This document shows positions 20,445-31,632 of a stretch of DNA of 64,000 nt, piece after piece (position 1 is the stretch's first letter; each line of letters starts with the position of its first letter). Origin of the DNA: Liopterus haemorrhoidalis (lineage: Eukaryota; Arthropoda; Insecta; Coleoptera; Dytiscidae). A program made the translations under genes and the position numbers. The stretch covers positions 19,814,092 to 19,878,091 of the forward strand of contig OZ020611.1 of NCBI GenBank assembly GCA_963971575.1. Reading direction: 5' to 3'. Under the pieces are notes generated by a model that saw only the letters and a program-made list of their open reading frames with translations, was not told the origin of the DNA and ran no database searches.

Positions 20445-21028
20445 GAGATAAAAAAAAATACTTTTTTATTATAGGTATGTATTGATTTTATTTTTGAAAA
20501 ACCCTTTTTTGTTTTATTGGAAATTCACCAAAAATATGTCAAAAAACTTTTGTTCCCCACCCTATTTCCCAGAGTGGTTGATCTAAAAATCTGTATGATG
20601 TACATTGATGGGAACCGGAATAGTTCAATAGGAATTTTTGATAAGATTAGTATTTCGAAAAATATCGATTTTTTTTGTCGTTGAAAAATAATTATTATTT
20701 TAAAGTTTATTGTATCAAAAAAAGCTCTTAAGACTTAAGGAATAAAAAGTAGTTTTTTTATACTTTTACGATTTTTACCAAATAACTACCAAAAAAATCC
20801 CTGTTCCGCACCCTTTTATGTACATTGATTGATCTTAACTGGAAACGTACGAGAGGGATTTTGGATCAGATTTCAATTTGGAAAATATTTCAGTCTTTAG
20901 ACATCCAGCATTATGTTGGCTTCTTGCAAAAATAAATACCTTGCACTTAAATATTTACACTGTTCTTAAATATCCACAAAAACCCTAAATGTGTGAAAAT
21001 ACACAATTCACAGCAATTTTTTTTGTAA
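20445..21028 (+). mobile_element. HINE-A2 relative, 5' truncated
   Basis: A diverged relative of HINE-A in plus orientation: GTTCCCCACCCTATTTCCC, GGGAACCGGAATAGTTC, AATTTTTGATNAGATT, then the 3' end AAAACCCTAAATGTGTGAAA with its hairpin and T run. No tRNA-like slot is visible. Confidence 0.65.
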
Positions 21029-21048
21029 TAAAAAATTATTTTTATTAA

Positions 21049-21755
21049 TATTTTCTAACAGAGATATTATTTATCATGACCATGGAAACGTTACATATAA
21101 ATATGAAAAAATCAGCTGTGGCCACCACAGGACCGACCGCCATCGTAAAGTACTTATATAAAATACATTCTAGTAGCAGAGTAGAAATAAATTGGCCTAA
21201 TATTTTCTAACAGAGATATTATTTATCATGACCATGGAAACGTTACATATAAGTATGAAAAATTTTAGACTTCGAAAAAAATTCGAAAAATTTTACAGAA
21301 TTTATTCGAAATTTTCCGTTTTATCAAAAAACGTCTTAAATAAAAGTTATTAGCTATTGCTTTTATAGCAACTTTTGTTCAATAATTTTTTTCGAAATAT
21401 TTTTCTGTTGTGAAATATTCACAAAAATCTTAAAATCGACACGAGTAAACTCCCAGTTTTAGTCAACCGATTTTTACCAAAAGTTGACAAACTCGTGCCA
21501 TTGATGGCAGAAGCTTAAATATGAAGTTTCATAAAAATCCTTTCAACCGAATTTGCACGTGTACACAGACAAACAGACGGACAGACGGACGGACAGACAG
21601 ACGGACGGACAGACAGACCAACAGGCATCATGCTAAAAATAGTCAAAACGGTATGTAATTGAGGTCCCAATTCGTGGAGATCCATCGAAATCTCGAAATG
21701 TCAAAATCGGTATGATCACAGTATCTCCCTTATATATGTTGGCGGTCGGTAAAAA
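21049..21755 (-). mobile_element. HINE-B element, full length (copy B3)
   Basis: The best uninterrupted HINE-B. Minus strand: TTTTACCGACCGCCAACATA at the 5' end, conserved ATTTCGATGGATCTCCACGA, microsatellite (21566-21620), AACTTCATATTTAAGCTTCT, AATATCTCTGTTAGAAAATA, then the 3' motif ATGGCGGTCGGT, hairpin CTGTGGTGGCCACAG and CTGATTTTTT. 21049-21105 repeats the AATATCTCTGTTAG segment of the same family, so a fragment of another copy is joined to its 3' end. Confidence 0.85.
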
Positions 21756-22130
21756 AAAAGGTTGGTAAACGTTCTAGAGTTCTATTGGAGCTACTCTCGG
21801 TTCTCTTCTAACTTTTCCCTGCTCGCAGCTGTCCAATATAATTTACTTCAAAATACGTAAATAAGTCATCGAGAACATTTATTATATTTTGTGGGAATGT
21901 TTGCAGCCAAACTTGCAAAATTAGCAAAAGTTCATTCCAGCTTTGGATCACGTTTGCTGGAGGCACAAGAGCAATCGCGAATGGACGAAATTTGGTTTCT
22001 GCGTATGGGAGGCGGTAACATCCGCCTGTGTTGAGTGAAGTTGAACGAAGTCTAACTAACTACACATGTTTATTATTTGCAAATTGAAATATTTATATAT
22101 TTTAGTAAATGAATTAACCTGGTAGACGTA
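21756..22130. other. no recognised gene
   Basis: Moderately AT-rich. A short frame around 21890-22020 has no motif I know. Confidence 0.3.
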
Positions 22131-22280
22131 AAGTCAGTAGACGAATTGTCGTGGTAGACAAGAAGTCGGTATACCTAATATCTGTATACAAAATTTCGTA
22201 GACGTAAAGTCTGTAGACGAGTTGTCGTGGAAACGGGGCCTAGGTCGTGGTCTCGCTGGCCTAGCTTAAAAACGGCCCTG
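22131..22280. mobile_element. right end of the inner-hAT family, with a direct repeat
   Basis: 22236-22280 (GGCCTAGGTCGTGGTCTCGC then CTTAAAAACGGCCCTG) matches the right end of the hAT at 18248-20047. Upstream, GTAGACGTAAAGTC followed by GTAGACGARTTGTCGTGG occurs twice (22133-22163, 22199-22230). The left end is not found, so the copy is truncated. Confidence 0.6.
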
Positions 22281-23360
22281 ATTAGATAAGTTTTATCTAA
22301 TCTAGCTTGAGCTTTATCTAAGCTGACTTGAGGTGAGCTTTATCTAAGCTAGATAAATTTATCTTTGTCACACTTTTCAATCTTTGCAAACTGTTTAAAC
22401 CTTTACTGCAAAAATCCATAATCTTCGTTTATAAATCGGAGATTATCGTTGAACTTCTCGCTTAAACTTTTCTGTCAATCGATTTTAAAGAAATTCCATC
22501 CTTAACTTATTTGAAATAAAAATGAAATACAACCAAATAAAATAAAATACCCTATTTTATTGTCTCAAATCTTTAATAAAGGTCAATTACTATTCCAATC
22601 GCCTTCCAAAAACAGAACCAAAGTTTGTTTATTTACGAATGTCTCAATAAATGACATGATTTATGAACTGGACTGTAGCTTACAACTTCCACGCTATGAG
22701 GGGTGAGGGGAGATATTGTACAGTCTTTGACCGAGGGAATAGTGGGGGTAATGCAACACAATGCATTTAGGTTAGAGTGGGGTGAACCATTGCATGGTAT
22801 CGTATGGTTAGGCGTTCTGTGCCATTCCAACTTTAGTTTCTATGTTCGTATGCAGTGTTAACATAGCAAATGGACAATTTTTTCTAATAAACTAATAATT
22901 ATAAACATATCTTTTACATATCTGTGAATTTGGTGGACAAGATTTTTAAGTGTATTCTTCAACAAATGGTACATTGTTTGTATTTTTGTGCGTCTTTGTA
23001 AAAATGGATTCGTAAGTGTTTTGTTTTTTTGGTAGATAGTTAGATTTGATGTTTGATGTTGTAAATCTATTTATATTTTTTCTTTTTATGCCCATTTTTT
23101 GATGTGTTATGTTCATATTTGTTTTGTATTTTACATTTGACAAGTGCGCTGATGCGGAAGAACTCCGGGCATTTAAATCCCATTGTTGATTTGCCTCTTT
23201 TGTTTGGATTGGATTATTGTCGGATTTTGTAACACATTGTTGTCAAATTTAAAAAGAATCATACAGAATTAATAACAAAGCGGTTCTTATATGAATCATA
23301 TTAGAAATTTTAAGAATTAGGAGATACAGTTATACATTAAACTTAATTGAATAACTTTTT
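22281..23360. other. no recognised gene; short palindromes at the start
   Basis: 22282-22302 is a perfect 9-bp-stem palindrome (ATTAGATAA, GTT, TTATCTAAT) and GAGCTTTATCTAAGCT occurs twice just after it. The rest, including a GGGGTGAGGGG block near 22700, shows nothing I can assign. Confidence 0.3.
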
Positions 23361-23368
23361 TTTGACGT

Positions 23369-23650
23369 TTGAATACTATCATTATTTCAATTATTAATAA
23401 TTGGTTATTGTTTATATTAAAACAGTTAAATGTTTATATAATTAAATGTCTTGACGATCTTGCAATCAGCGGTAAAATTATAAAAATATGCTGTATTAAA
23501 GGCCACTCAGATTTTGAGTTCAACATCGAAGTCGATCTTCTAGCCAAAGAAGCAGCTGTAAATGGCTCCTTGTTAAATATTCCTTTTAACATTAATGGAA
23601 TTATGTCAATCTTCAAATCTTCCATATACAATCAATGGCATCAAGAATAA
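23369..23650 (+). pseudogene. LINE RNase H domain remnant
   Basis: The frame reads IKICCIKGHSDFEFNIEVDL then LAKEAAVNG, which is the C-terminal RNase H motif of non-LTR elements that carry RNase H (normally W.KGHSGI.GNE.ADxLAKEA). The Trp is Cys here. Upstream KQLNVYIIKCLDDLAISGKI fits the helix before it. Only this domain survives, so it is a truncated copy of an I- or R1-like LINE. A stop follows at 23648. Confidence 0.75.
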
Positions 23651-24184
23651 ATAGATTCTCTGCAGTTCAAAGGATGATACTATGGTCAAATTTAATCCCT
23701 CCTTCCTAGAAAGTTTTGGTTTTCTTCTCACCATAGCAGAGCTTTTATATGCACTTTTACCCGGCTTAGATTTAATCACTCCTTTCCATATCATCTGCAT
23801 AGAATTAATATGGTTACTACTTTCTGTCTGTTTAAATTTCTCTTATTGTTTGAATGCCCAATTTATTTTCGCAATCGTAACTTATTCATACAAAATTTAG
23901 TTATCCAAAAAATATTCTTACCTACCAATATTCAGACGCTTCTTGCTACTTAACTCTAGATATTTATGAAATTATTTATAACTATATTAATCTGTTAACC
24001 TTAATCTGTTCCTATATTAACTGGCTAATAGCCAAAGCTGCTAAAGCCAACGCTGCTAAAGCCAACAAACAAAAGGGAAAATTTTTGCAAATTTTTGTTT
24101 AGAAATTGTTCCAGACTTAATAATTTTCTTTAATTTTTATGTAAATTACCAAGTCGGGAACATTTGTTGTGTGTACACTCTGCA
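23651..24184. other. no recognised gene
   Basis: A hydrophobic 72-codon frame (23682-23900) lies just after the LINE remnant and could be decayed LINE C-terminus, but no motif proves it. 24030-24070 holds a short GCTAAAGCCAAC tandem. Confidence 0.3.
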
Positions 24185-24192
24185 GTGTAGAG

Positions 24193-24586
24193 CAAGGGTC
24201 AGGGAACATTTTTACTCATTACCCAAAGATATATTTCTTTACACCGACGTTACCCCATTGGCTTGTAAAAAAAAATTGAGTGACAAGCAAAAAAAAAGGT
24301 CCTTACCTCTCAAAATCCAAATGACGAGCAAAAAAAAGGTCCTCACCTCTCAAAATCCAAATGACGAGCAAAAAAAAGGTCTTTACCTCTCAAAATCTAA
24401 ATGATGAGCAAAATAAAGGTCCTCACTTTCGTAATGGCGCCCCTTAGTCAAACCCCTCAGCGCCCTTTTCCTTAGTGCGCTACTAACACGTTTATAAAAT
24501 AGAAAATTGGAAAAATTTCCTTATTACCCCCAAAAATTGCATTTTTACCCCATTTGGGGTAGTATACCACGGTTCCCCGACCGCTG
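24193..24586. mobile_element. hAT MITE with perfect 8-bp duplication and an internal minisatellite
   Basis: Left end CAAGGGTCAGGGAAC, right end GGTTCCCCGACCGCTG, inverted copies. The 8-bp GTGTAGAG flanks exactly (24185-24192, 24587-24594). 394 bp, non-coding. A TTACCCCATT motif occurs near both ends (24250, 24546). About a third of the element is a 39-40-bp tandem repeat. Confidence 0.9.
24281..24430 (+). repeat. 39-40-bp minisatellite, nearly four units
   Basis: Unit GACGAGCAAAAAAAGGTCCT followed by CACCTCTCAAAATCCAAAT. Units start at 24281, 24321, 24360 and 24399, the last partial. Units differ at a few positions. It is open in one frame by chance of its 39-bp period. Confidence 0.85.
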
Positions 24587-24689
24587 GTGTAGAGTTTAAT
24601 GTGGTGTTCAAAACTCAGTCCTCAGCTGTTAATTTTTTTTTATTATATTTTTAATTTCAAAAAACACACTATCTTAGCCATAAATACAA

Positions 24690-25372
24690 AAAATCCATAA
24701 AATTATTAGCCGTAATTTAGCAATGAATTAAAAAAATAATTCATTTTAACAAAAACACAAAAACTGCAATATTTTTAAAAAACGCAAATGGATCATAATT
24801 CCTGTAGTACGGTTTCGGCTTAGATCAATGTACATTACCTATAATTTTTTCAGATTTTTAGTTTAACCCCTTTGGATAAGAAATTTTAAAGCACATTTTT
24901 GGCGAAAATCGCGTTAAATAAAAAGAATTTAAAAAAACTACATTTCGGCCTTTAATCTAATTCTTAAGAGCTTTCTTTTGATACCACACAATAAATTTTA
25001 AAAAAATATTTTTTTCGACGACACAAAAATATCGACAGTTTTCGAAAAACTACCCTTATCAAAAATTCCTGTTGAACTATTCCGATTCCTATTAATATTC
25101 ATTATGGAGATTTTTTTTCAGATTTTTAGATCAACCCCTGTAAGAAATAGGGTGGGGAACAAAAGTTTTTTGACATACTTTTGGCAAAAATCACATAAAA
25201 ATATATGGGTCAAATATATTTTTCCTATATCTGGGTCGAAGAGTTTTAGCATGCCAAATTTCAACTCTCTATGTTAAGCCGTTTGGCTACAATTTCTCCC
25301 GTACAGACAGACACATGAGTGACGTTATAAGGGTTTTATGGTGGTCATACCTACAAAACCCTAAAAAAAACA
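24690..25372 (-). mobile_element. HINE-A2 relative
   Basis: Minus orientation, with the 5' end TTAGGGTTTTGTAGGTATGA and CCAAACGGCTTAACAT at 25260-25372, then GTTCCCCACCCTATTTCT and a GGAATAGTTCAACAGGAAT block. The microsatellite is reduced to ACAGACAGACA. The 3' hairpin end is missing. Confidence 0.65.
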
Positions 25373-25704
25373 TGATTTTATCATGTGTAACGATATGCCA
25401 CTGTGCCCAGTTTTGACGATATTTGACGATAAGGGATGAGGTTTGCTATGGTTAGGAGGTTGTTGATTGTGCGTTGAGTGTTAAAACGTCAAAAAGTAGA
25501 AAACTATTTAACTATTATATTCTATTATAATAAATTTATATTAACAAAGTTGTTACCAAATGTCGTGGTTAGCGTAGTGTAGTTAAATATGTAGTTTGTT
25601 CTACCCTAAATATTGATTTCAATAGTTTGCACCTTTGAAACTGTATGTCATGTTGCTATTAAAAAATGGCAAAAAATGTCAATTTGACGTATGTCATAAT
25701 AAAT
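25373..25704. other. no recognised gene
   Basis: AT-rich spacer between two HINE copies. Nothing seen. Confidence 0.3.
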
Positions 25705-26760
25705 AAAAATTGATCTGAAGTGTGAATTTTCACACATTTCTGGGTTTTGCAGGTATTTAGTAACTGAACGATGATTATTTGTGGATGCCAAAACAAATTT
25801 TATGTCAAAATATTTTTTTATGAATTTTAATTCGAATGCCTAATACCATTATTTAAGTTTCTAAATATATGCAGTATTTTTTTTATATAGCAAAGTTCAT
25901 TAAGATTTTGAAAATTGCACCTATGGCTTCCATTGGTTGCTTACATCATAAGTGCCGCCCTTTGATTTCGTCAAACATAGAATTAAATTATAATTTCAAC
26001 ACTTTCCACTGGTTATTAAATTTACGCTTTTAAAAATTAAATGCAACATTTACCAAATATAACTAGAATTTTAACAAAATAATTTAAACAAAATAAAAAT
26101 GCAAAAAAAAAAACAAAAAATAAAATCAACAGGATTCGAACCCGAGTTTGCAAGTTAACTTATATTATTAAGCGTCCGACAAATCCAACCACGCCACGAG
26201 AGCTACTGATCTCGTATGTTACACAACGTATTAAATAGTTAACATATTTTAGTTAAAAACACAACAAAAAGCGTTATTTTCCAAAAACACTATCTGATCA
26301 AAAATTCCTGTTGTACTATTCCGGTTCACACCAATGTACCTTACTTAGAATTTTTTCAGATTTTTAGTTTAAACCATCTGGGCTACAGGGTGTGGGACAA
26401 AATTTTTTTTGCACAATTTTGGCTAAAATAGCGTCAAAATAATTTATTTTACAAAAATAAAATTTTGATCGTCAATCTACGTACTAAGGGCTTTCATTTG
26501 ATACCCTAATCAGAATTTAAAAAAAATATTTTTGTTTTCGATGAGCACATTTGTTTATATTTTTAGAGGGATATGATTTTTAGATGTTTTAGTACTTTTC
26601 CTATGTGCGGGTTAAAGAGTTGTATAAGCATGCCAAATTTCAACTCTCTAGGTTTAGCCGTTTGGCTACAATTTTTACCGAACAGACAGACAGACAGACA
26701 GACAGACGACAAAATGACGGTATAAGGGTTTTTTGGTCATACCTACAAAACCCTAAAAAT
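25705..26760 (-). mobile_element. HINE-A element, full length (copy A2-full)
   Basis: All HINE-A parts in order on the minus strand: TTTTTAGGGTTTTGTAGGTA, GTCT microsatellite, GCCAAACGGCTAAACC, GGTGTGAACCGGAATAG, tRNA-like slot (26131-26209), ATACCTGCAAAACCC, hairpin GTGTGAAAATTCACAC, TTCAGATCAATTTTT end. Very similar to copies A1, A4 and A5 outside the slot. Confidence 0.82.
26131..26209 (-). other. tRNA-like cassette in this HINE-A copy
   Basis: Minus strand: A-box-like TGGCGTGGTTGG, a long middle, and a perfect B box GGTTCGAATCC. The middle section is unlike the cassette in copy A1, although the flanking element is conserved. Confidence 0.6.
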
Positions 26761-27935
26761 GATATCTTAATTATAATGATCATAACCCAAAAAATCTGAA
26801 GTCTGAATTACAGCGCAAGGAATTTTTTTAAATGACATTTAAAGTCAGTAATACACTATTAAAGTAACCAAAATAACTAGATTTGGTTTGTCCTTACAAA
26901 AGTGAACAGCATTTACACGTCATTAATTACATAATTTTTAAAATGCTGCTTGAAACTAAAATTTTTCACCTTACCCAATAATACGTCGTTTTGATTTTAG
27001 TATAACATATTTATGTTACCAAAACTTTTATAAAATAACATTTACATTATTATTAAATCATTTTTCATGTCCAACAAGCCAAATAGCTGGCGGATTAAAT
27101 TTGAAGCCGGAAACGCACATTGGAAATGACAGGGAAGTGCCAGTAAGGATTCATTTGATTTAATTTTCATATTTACTGCTATATTTAATTTTCTACATTT
27201 CTATTTACGTAACTTGTCAACATATACAACATTTTAATACAATTTTTCAGTTAATTTTATGATTTTCCTTCATGGAATTCTCATATGCCATTAAAATTCT
27301 TGTTTATTTTATAGTGAAGCTGTTTGATTGCAGCAATTATCCACTCTAATGAAATTGTATGAAAGTAAATTATTAGTTTTATTAAAAATATATAATTAAC
27401 ACTATTCATGTATGAAATTAACTAAAAAAGTTATTAAGAAAATTTATTTCTTATGAAAATATAGGTTTTGAGGTGACAAGATTTTCAGAAAAACATCCTA
27501 GAAGCTATAATTTATTATTAAAATTTCTTCAAAAAGAAGAATAGATAAAAGACATATATTTGAATTATAGCAATGGATAGCATTAAATAATAATAAAATA
27601 AATAAATAATTTCTTTACCTAATAACCCTATACGTATATACATACATAATAACAGGACCGGTGAAACATTATTATAATAGGCAGGCGCGCACTCAGAATA
27701 TTTCTAGTGGGGGTATGGCAGTACTCAAAATTTGTTCTTAAATGGAACTCACGTTCAATTATAATAATAATAACAAAATAAATAAATAAATCTTGCACCC
27801 AATTTAGAGGGTGTTTAATTGACCATATATAGGTCATTTCTTTGGTTTATGCGGAACTAAATGGGGGTTTCGTATTTTTATGTTGTCACGAAAACAGATC
27901 TTAGCTAGGTTAATTTTTCATTTTGGCATTTATTA
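26761..27935. other. about 1.2 kb AT-rich, no recognised gene
   Basis: No credible frame. 27680-27720 (GGCGCGCACTCAGAATATTT, then a GTGGGGG run) resembles a hAT end, without partner. Confidence 0.3.
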
Positions 27936-27939
27936 TTAA

Positions 27940-28460
27940 CCCTTTACTGCATTAATTTTTATTTTTGGCTGAAATAATTCATGGGCATTAGGAATTGGTT
28001 CTTATTGATAGAAAAATTAATTCAAAAATTATATTTAAAATATTAATTATTATTTTTATGAAAAAATAATAATTAAAATAATAATTTAGGGTTTGTGCCA
28101 TACATGGAACATTATGATTTTACATTATGTTACAAAAGAAAATGATTCCGTATTATTTGCTCGTCAATTGCTAGTTGTTCATCATTAGGGATTATAAGCA
28201 GTCGCCCTCGAATTTTTTAAAGAAAAGATTGTATGTTCTAGTTGTCCTTTCTCAATAAATTCATAGTTATCGTTGAAGTGCAAATTCCGCTTGATATCCC
28301 CAAATCTATTGCAGCCCATTACTTGAGATACTGCAGGATCCATTGCTGTGTATGTGGTATTAACGAACATTCATGAAGTAACGTTCGGATTCAGTTTTAA
28401 AAGTAAAATAAAAAATAAAAATCGGAATGTGCCATATATGGCACACTATGCGGTAAAGGG
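27940..28460 (-). mobile_element. piggyBac deletion derivative
   Basis: Ends CCCTTTACTGCA and TGCGGTAAAGGG (one mismatch), flanked by TTAA on both sides (27936-27939, 28461-28464), the exact piggyBac target. 521 bp. A transposase remnant on the minus strand (28185-28370) reads YTAMDPAVSQVMGCNRFGDI followed by KRNLHFNDN, the N-terminal part of the DDE_Tnp_1_7 domain (normally MSRNRFxxIxRxLHFNDN). The catalytic Asp residues are absent. A second copy lies at 39949. Confidence 0.9.
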
Positions 28461-28593
28461 TTAAGTGACATTTATTAGAAAAATAAAATAAATAAATAAT
28501 TTTTGGAAAAAAAATATTATTTTAATTTATTGCTAAATTATGGCTAATAAAGCTATGCATTTTTTTGTATTTTAGGATAGGGTAGAGATACAT

Positions 28594-29330
28594 ATTTTTA
28601 CCGACCGCCAATGCAATACAGGGTGTTTGTTTGAAACGGGGCACCCGGAAAATCTCCTTTATTTGTAAAGATACAAAAAATCTTCAGAACAAAAGTTAAA
28701 CTAGACAAAAAGGCCCATCTTAAAGTTACTATAAGAATTATGAGGCACTTCCGGTTTCACCGGAAATGATGTCAACTTTTGATCTAGCATAGGGAATCGA
28801 TAATTTTATATTTTTTTCCTAAAAGTACATTAAATTAGCTTTACAATGACACCAAAAAGTCATATTTTTATGTTAACCATTTCAAAATGGCGACCATTTA
28901 TTTACAAAATAATAATCAACATAAGTTTTACAAAGACATTTCGAGATTTCGATGGATCTCCACGAATTGAGGTCCCTACATAACGTTTTGACTATTTTTA
29001 GCATGATGTCTGTCGGTCTGTGTGTCCGTCTGTCCGTCCGTCCGTCCGTCCGTCCGTCCGTCCGTCTGTCTGTGTACACGTGCAGAGCAAATTCGGCTAC
29101 AAGGATTTTTATGAAACTTCATATTTAAGCTTCTGCCATCAATGGCACGAGTTGATCAACTTTTGGTAAAAATCGGTTGACTAGAAATGGGAGTTTACTC
29201 GTGTCGATTTTAATTTTTTTGCGAATATTTAGCAACAGAAAAATATATCGAAAAACTTTATTTAACAAAAGTTGCTATAAATGCAATAACTAATAACTTT
29301 TATTTGAGACGTTTTTTGATAAAACGAAAA
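28594..29330 (+). mobile_element. HINE-B element (copy B4) with a foreign block near its 5' end
   Basis: Starts TTTTTACCGACCGCCAA, continues after the foreign block at ACATTTCGAGATTTCGATGG, then the CCGT/CTGT microsatellite (29005-29077) and the body to AAAACGAAAAATTTTTTTTG. The block at about 28611-28935 begins ACAGGGTGTTTGTTTGAAAC, has no inverted end I can see, and replaces about 40 bp of the element. The 3' hairpin is missing because the next copy abuts in inverted orientation. Confidence 0.72.
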
Positions 29331-29339
29331 ATTTTTTTT

Positions 29340-29725
29340 GTAAAATATTAAATAATATTCGCAAAAATCTTAAAATCGACACGAGTAAACTCCCATTTCT
29401 AGTCAACCGATTTTTACCAAAAGTTGATTAACTCATGCCATTGATGGCAGAAGCTTAAATATGAAGTTTCATAAAAATCCTTTTAGCCGAATTTGCTCTG
29501 CATGTGTACACAGACGGACGGACGGACAGACGGACGGACAGACGGACGGACAGACAGACCGACAGACTGACAGACCGACAGACCGACAGACCGACAGACA
29601 TCATGCTAAAAATAGTCAAAACGTTATGTAGGGACCTCAATTCGTGGAGATCCATCGAAATCTCGAAATGTCAAAATCGGTATGATCACAATACCTCCCT
29701 TATATATGTTGGCGGTCGGTAGAAA
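29340..29725 (-). mobile_element. HINE-B element (copy B5), 3' truncated, inverted to B4
   Basis: Minus orientation from ACCGACCGCCAACATATATA (29725) through the microsatellite (29507-29605) to CGACACGAGTAAACTCC. It is the mirror of B4: 28939-29215 and 29366-29668 are inverted copies about 150 bp apart. Confidence 0.78.
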
Positions 29726-29739
29726 TTGATAATTTTGAT

Positions 29740-29985
29740 ATCTGAGTCAGTAACTTGAGGATATTTTCTTACATGTTATTTAAATTTGTTGTAGGATATT
29801 AAATGAAAACTCTTAGTACTCAAATTAATGAACAAAAGTGATTATCAAAAAACTGTTCATTTTGATGAGATCATAGAAAAAATATTAATCTTAGACATCC
29901 AGATTTCTGTTGGCCTCTTTCACGAAATATATACGAAACCCTGAAAGGTGTGAAAATTCACACTTCACATCAATTTTTTAAAGTA
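29740..29985 (+). mobile_element. HINE-A2 3' end
   Basis: Contains CTCTTAGTACTCAAAT, AGACATCCAG, GTTGGCCTCTT and ends AAACCCTGAAAGGTGTGAAA with hairpin and T run. Same 3' section as the A2 copies ending at 41560 and 57868. Confidence 0.6.
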
Positions 29986-31136
29986 CTAGATATTAGAAGC
30001 TGCGTCGTTTTACCAGAAAATTTGTTTATTTTGTTGACTTAATAATAAGGCAAACAAACATTTGATAGTTCCGGTAAATAAACATTCTTTTGATTATTGT
30101 GACACTAGCAATTTAAATACATTTTACGGTTCGCGTAAAAACCATTAATACAACTGAGTTTTACAGCGTTATTCGAGGCCCTGTTTATCGATCATTCCAG
30201 TTTTCTGGAGCCAGAATTAGTTTCGACATAGGGCTTTGGTCTTCCTCTTTTTGACCTGAATACGTCTTTAAAATCATATCAGTCGTAGGTGACCAATATT
30301 TTTACCGACTTTTCGCCTCTTCGTTGATATCCACTCTAAAACTTGCGAAAGTATTCCAGAACCATTAGATTTTTAAGGACATAATATGTTTTTCTTTTTG
30401 AAATTTTCACATTATGTATCAAATATTCAAAGACGCAAAAAGAAGAAAATATTTAATTATTTTTAAAATTTAAATATGAATTACTCATTGTGAATAAGTA
30501 GCATTTTTGCGATAACAAACAAGATTTTTTTATCGTAACTGTAAAAGGTTTGCAAAAAGTAACACAATTTTATGAATAAAATAATATCAGCATGATAAGA
30601 AAGTCAAATTTTCATGTTAAAACTCCATAAAAATTTGTTGGTAAACAAATATACATTAACACAAAAATTTCTGTTGTCATTTTTAGGAACCTACTAATTA
30701 TTATTTTAAATTATAAATTAATAGTTCATAAATCATAAAAATATATAATTATATATACACGCAAACAGTAGCGCTGGGGTAGTTGTATCATAAGGGTCGC
30801 AGCTCCAAAACTATTTACTGTAAACTTATTTTTTTACAAAAAACTTCTGTAATAGCAACCCGGCTCGTTCGTTTACTAATTTCAATGTGCAGTGAACCTG
30901 CTGGATGTACAAATCGCAGCTCGATCTGCTAGCACAGTCGTGTTCATCTTACGACTCGCGGGCCGGTTCCAACTCGACAATAAGTAGAGCCCTGCAAATC
31001 CAAGGGTATCCGCGGATTATCCGCGGATAGCCAGAATTCGGTAGCTAGCGAGTATGCTTACCATTACACAATAATACATCGTCTAGCCTAGTGCTATAAG
31101 TTATAACTTTTGTAAATCGTCAACGAAAAAAAAAAA
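29986..31136. other. about 1.1 kb without a recognised gene
   Basis: AT-rich, no frame. 30985-31035 (AGAGCCCTGCAAATCC, then GGTATCCGCGGATTATCCGC) resembles a hAT end with tandem palindromes. No partner end seen. Confidence 0.3.
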
Positions 31137-31378
31137 AAAAAAAACAAAATGCGTTATTTTCCGAAAACAAAAATCTGATCAAAAATTCCTGTTGTACTAT
31201 CCCGCTTCACACCAATGTACCTTACTTAGAATTTTATCAGATTTTTAGTTTAAATCATCTGGGCTACTGGGTGTGGGACAAAATTGCACAATTTTGGCAA
31301 AATTAACATCAAAATAATTTATTTTGCAAAAATAAAATTTTGATCCTTAATCCACGTAATAAGAGTTCTCATTTGATT
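31137..31378 (-). mobile_element. HINE-A internal fragment
   Basis: Matches the middle of HINE-A (AAATGCGTTATTTTCCGAAA to TCTCATTTGAT) and stops abruptly where the next, longer copy begins with AAATTGACAAAATAATTTAA. Same orientation as that copy, so the two form a head-to-tail pair of truncated units. Confidence 0.7.
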
Positions 31379-31451
31379 AAAATTAAATAAAAAAAAATTG
31401 ACAAAATAATTTAAACAAAATAAAAATACAAAAATAACAGATAAAATAAAA

Positions 31452-31503
31452 CTGACGGGAATCGAACGAAGCGAGAACGTTACCACTGGACTACGGACGT
31501 TCA
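31452..31503 (-). other. tRNA-like cassette in HINE-A3, shortened
   Basis: Minus strand: A box TAGTCCAGTGG, GGTAACGTTCTCGCTTC, B box GTTCGATTCCCG. The Glu/Asp/Gly-like D arm is clear, but the anticodon arm and variable loop are mostly deleted. It is clearly a different tRNA type from the slot in A1. Confidence 0.6.
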
Positions 31504-31632
31504 CTCGTTTACTATGTTACATAGCGGATTAAATATTTTACATATTTTAGTTAAAAACACAAAAAATGCATTATTTTCCGAAAACATCTGATCTAAAATT
31601 CCTGTTGTACTATTCCGGTTCACATCAATGTA

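Noticed and set aside
24171..24404. 77-codon frame with repeated SKKKVLTSQNPNDEQKK
   Set aside because: Open only because the minisatellite unit is 39-40 bp; it lies within a non-coding hAT MITE.
30985..31035. TATCCGCGGATTATCCGCGGATA as a regulatory operator
   Set aside because: Palindromic, but beside an AGAGCCCTGCA motif that resembles a hAT end. More likely a transposon subterminal repeat, and no gene is nearby.
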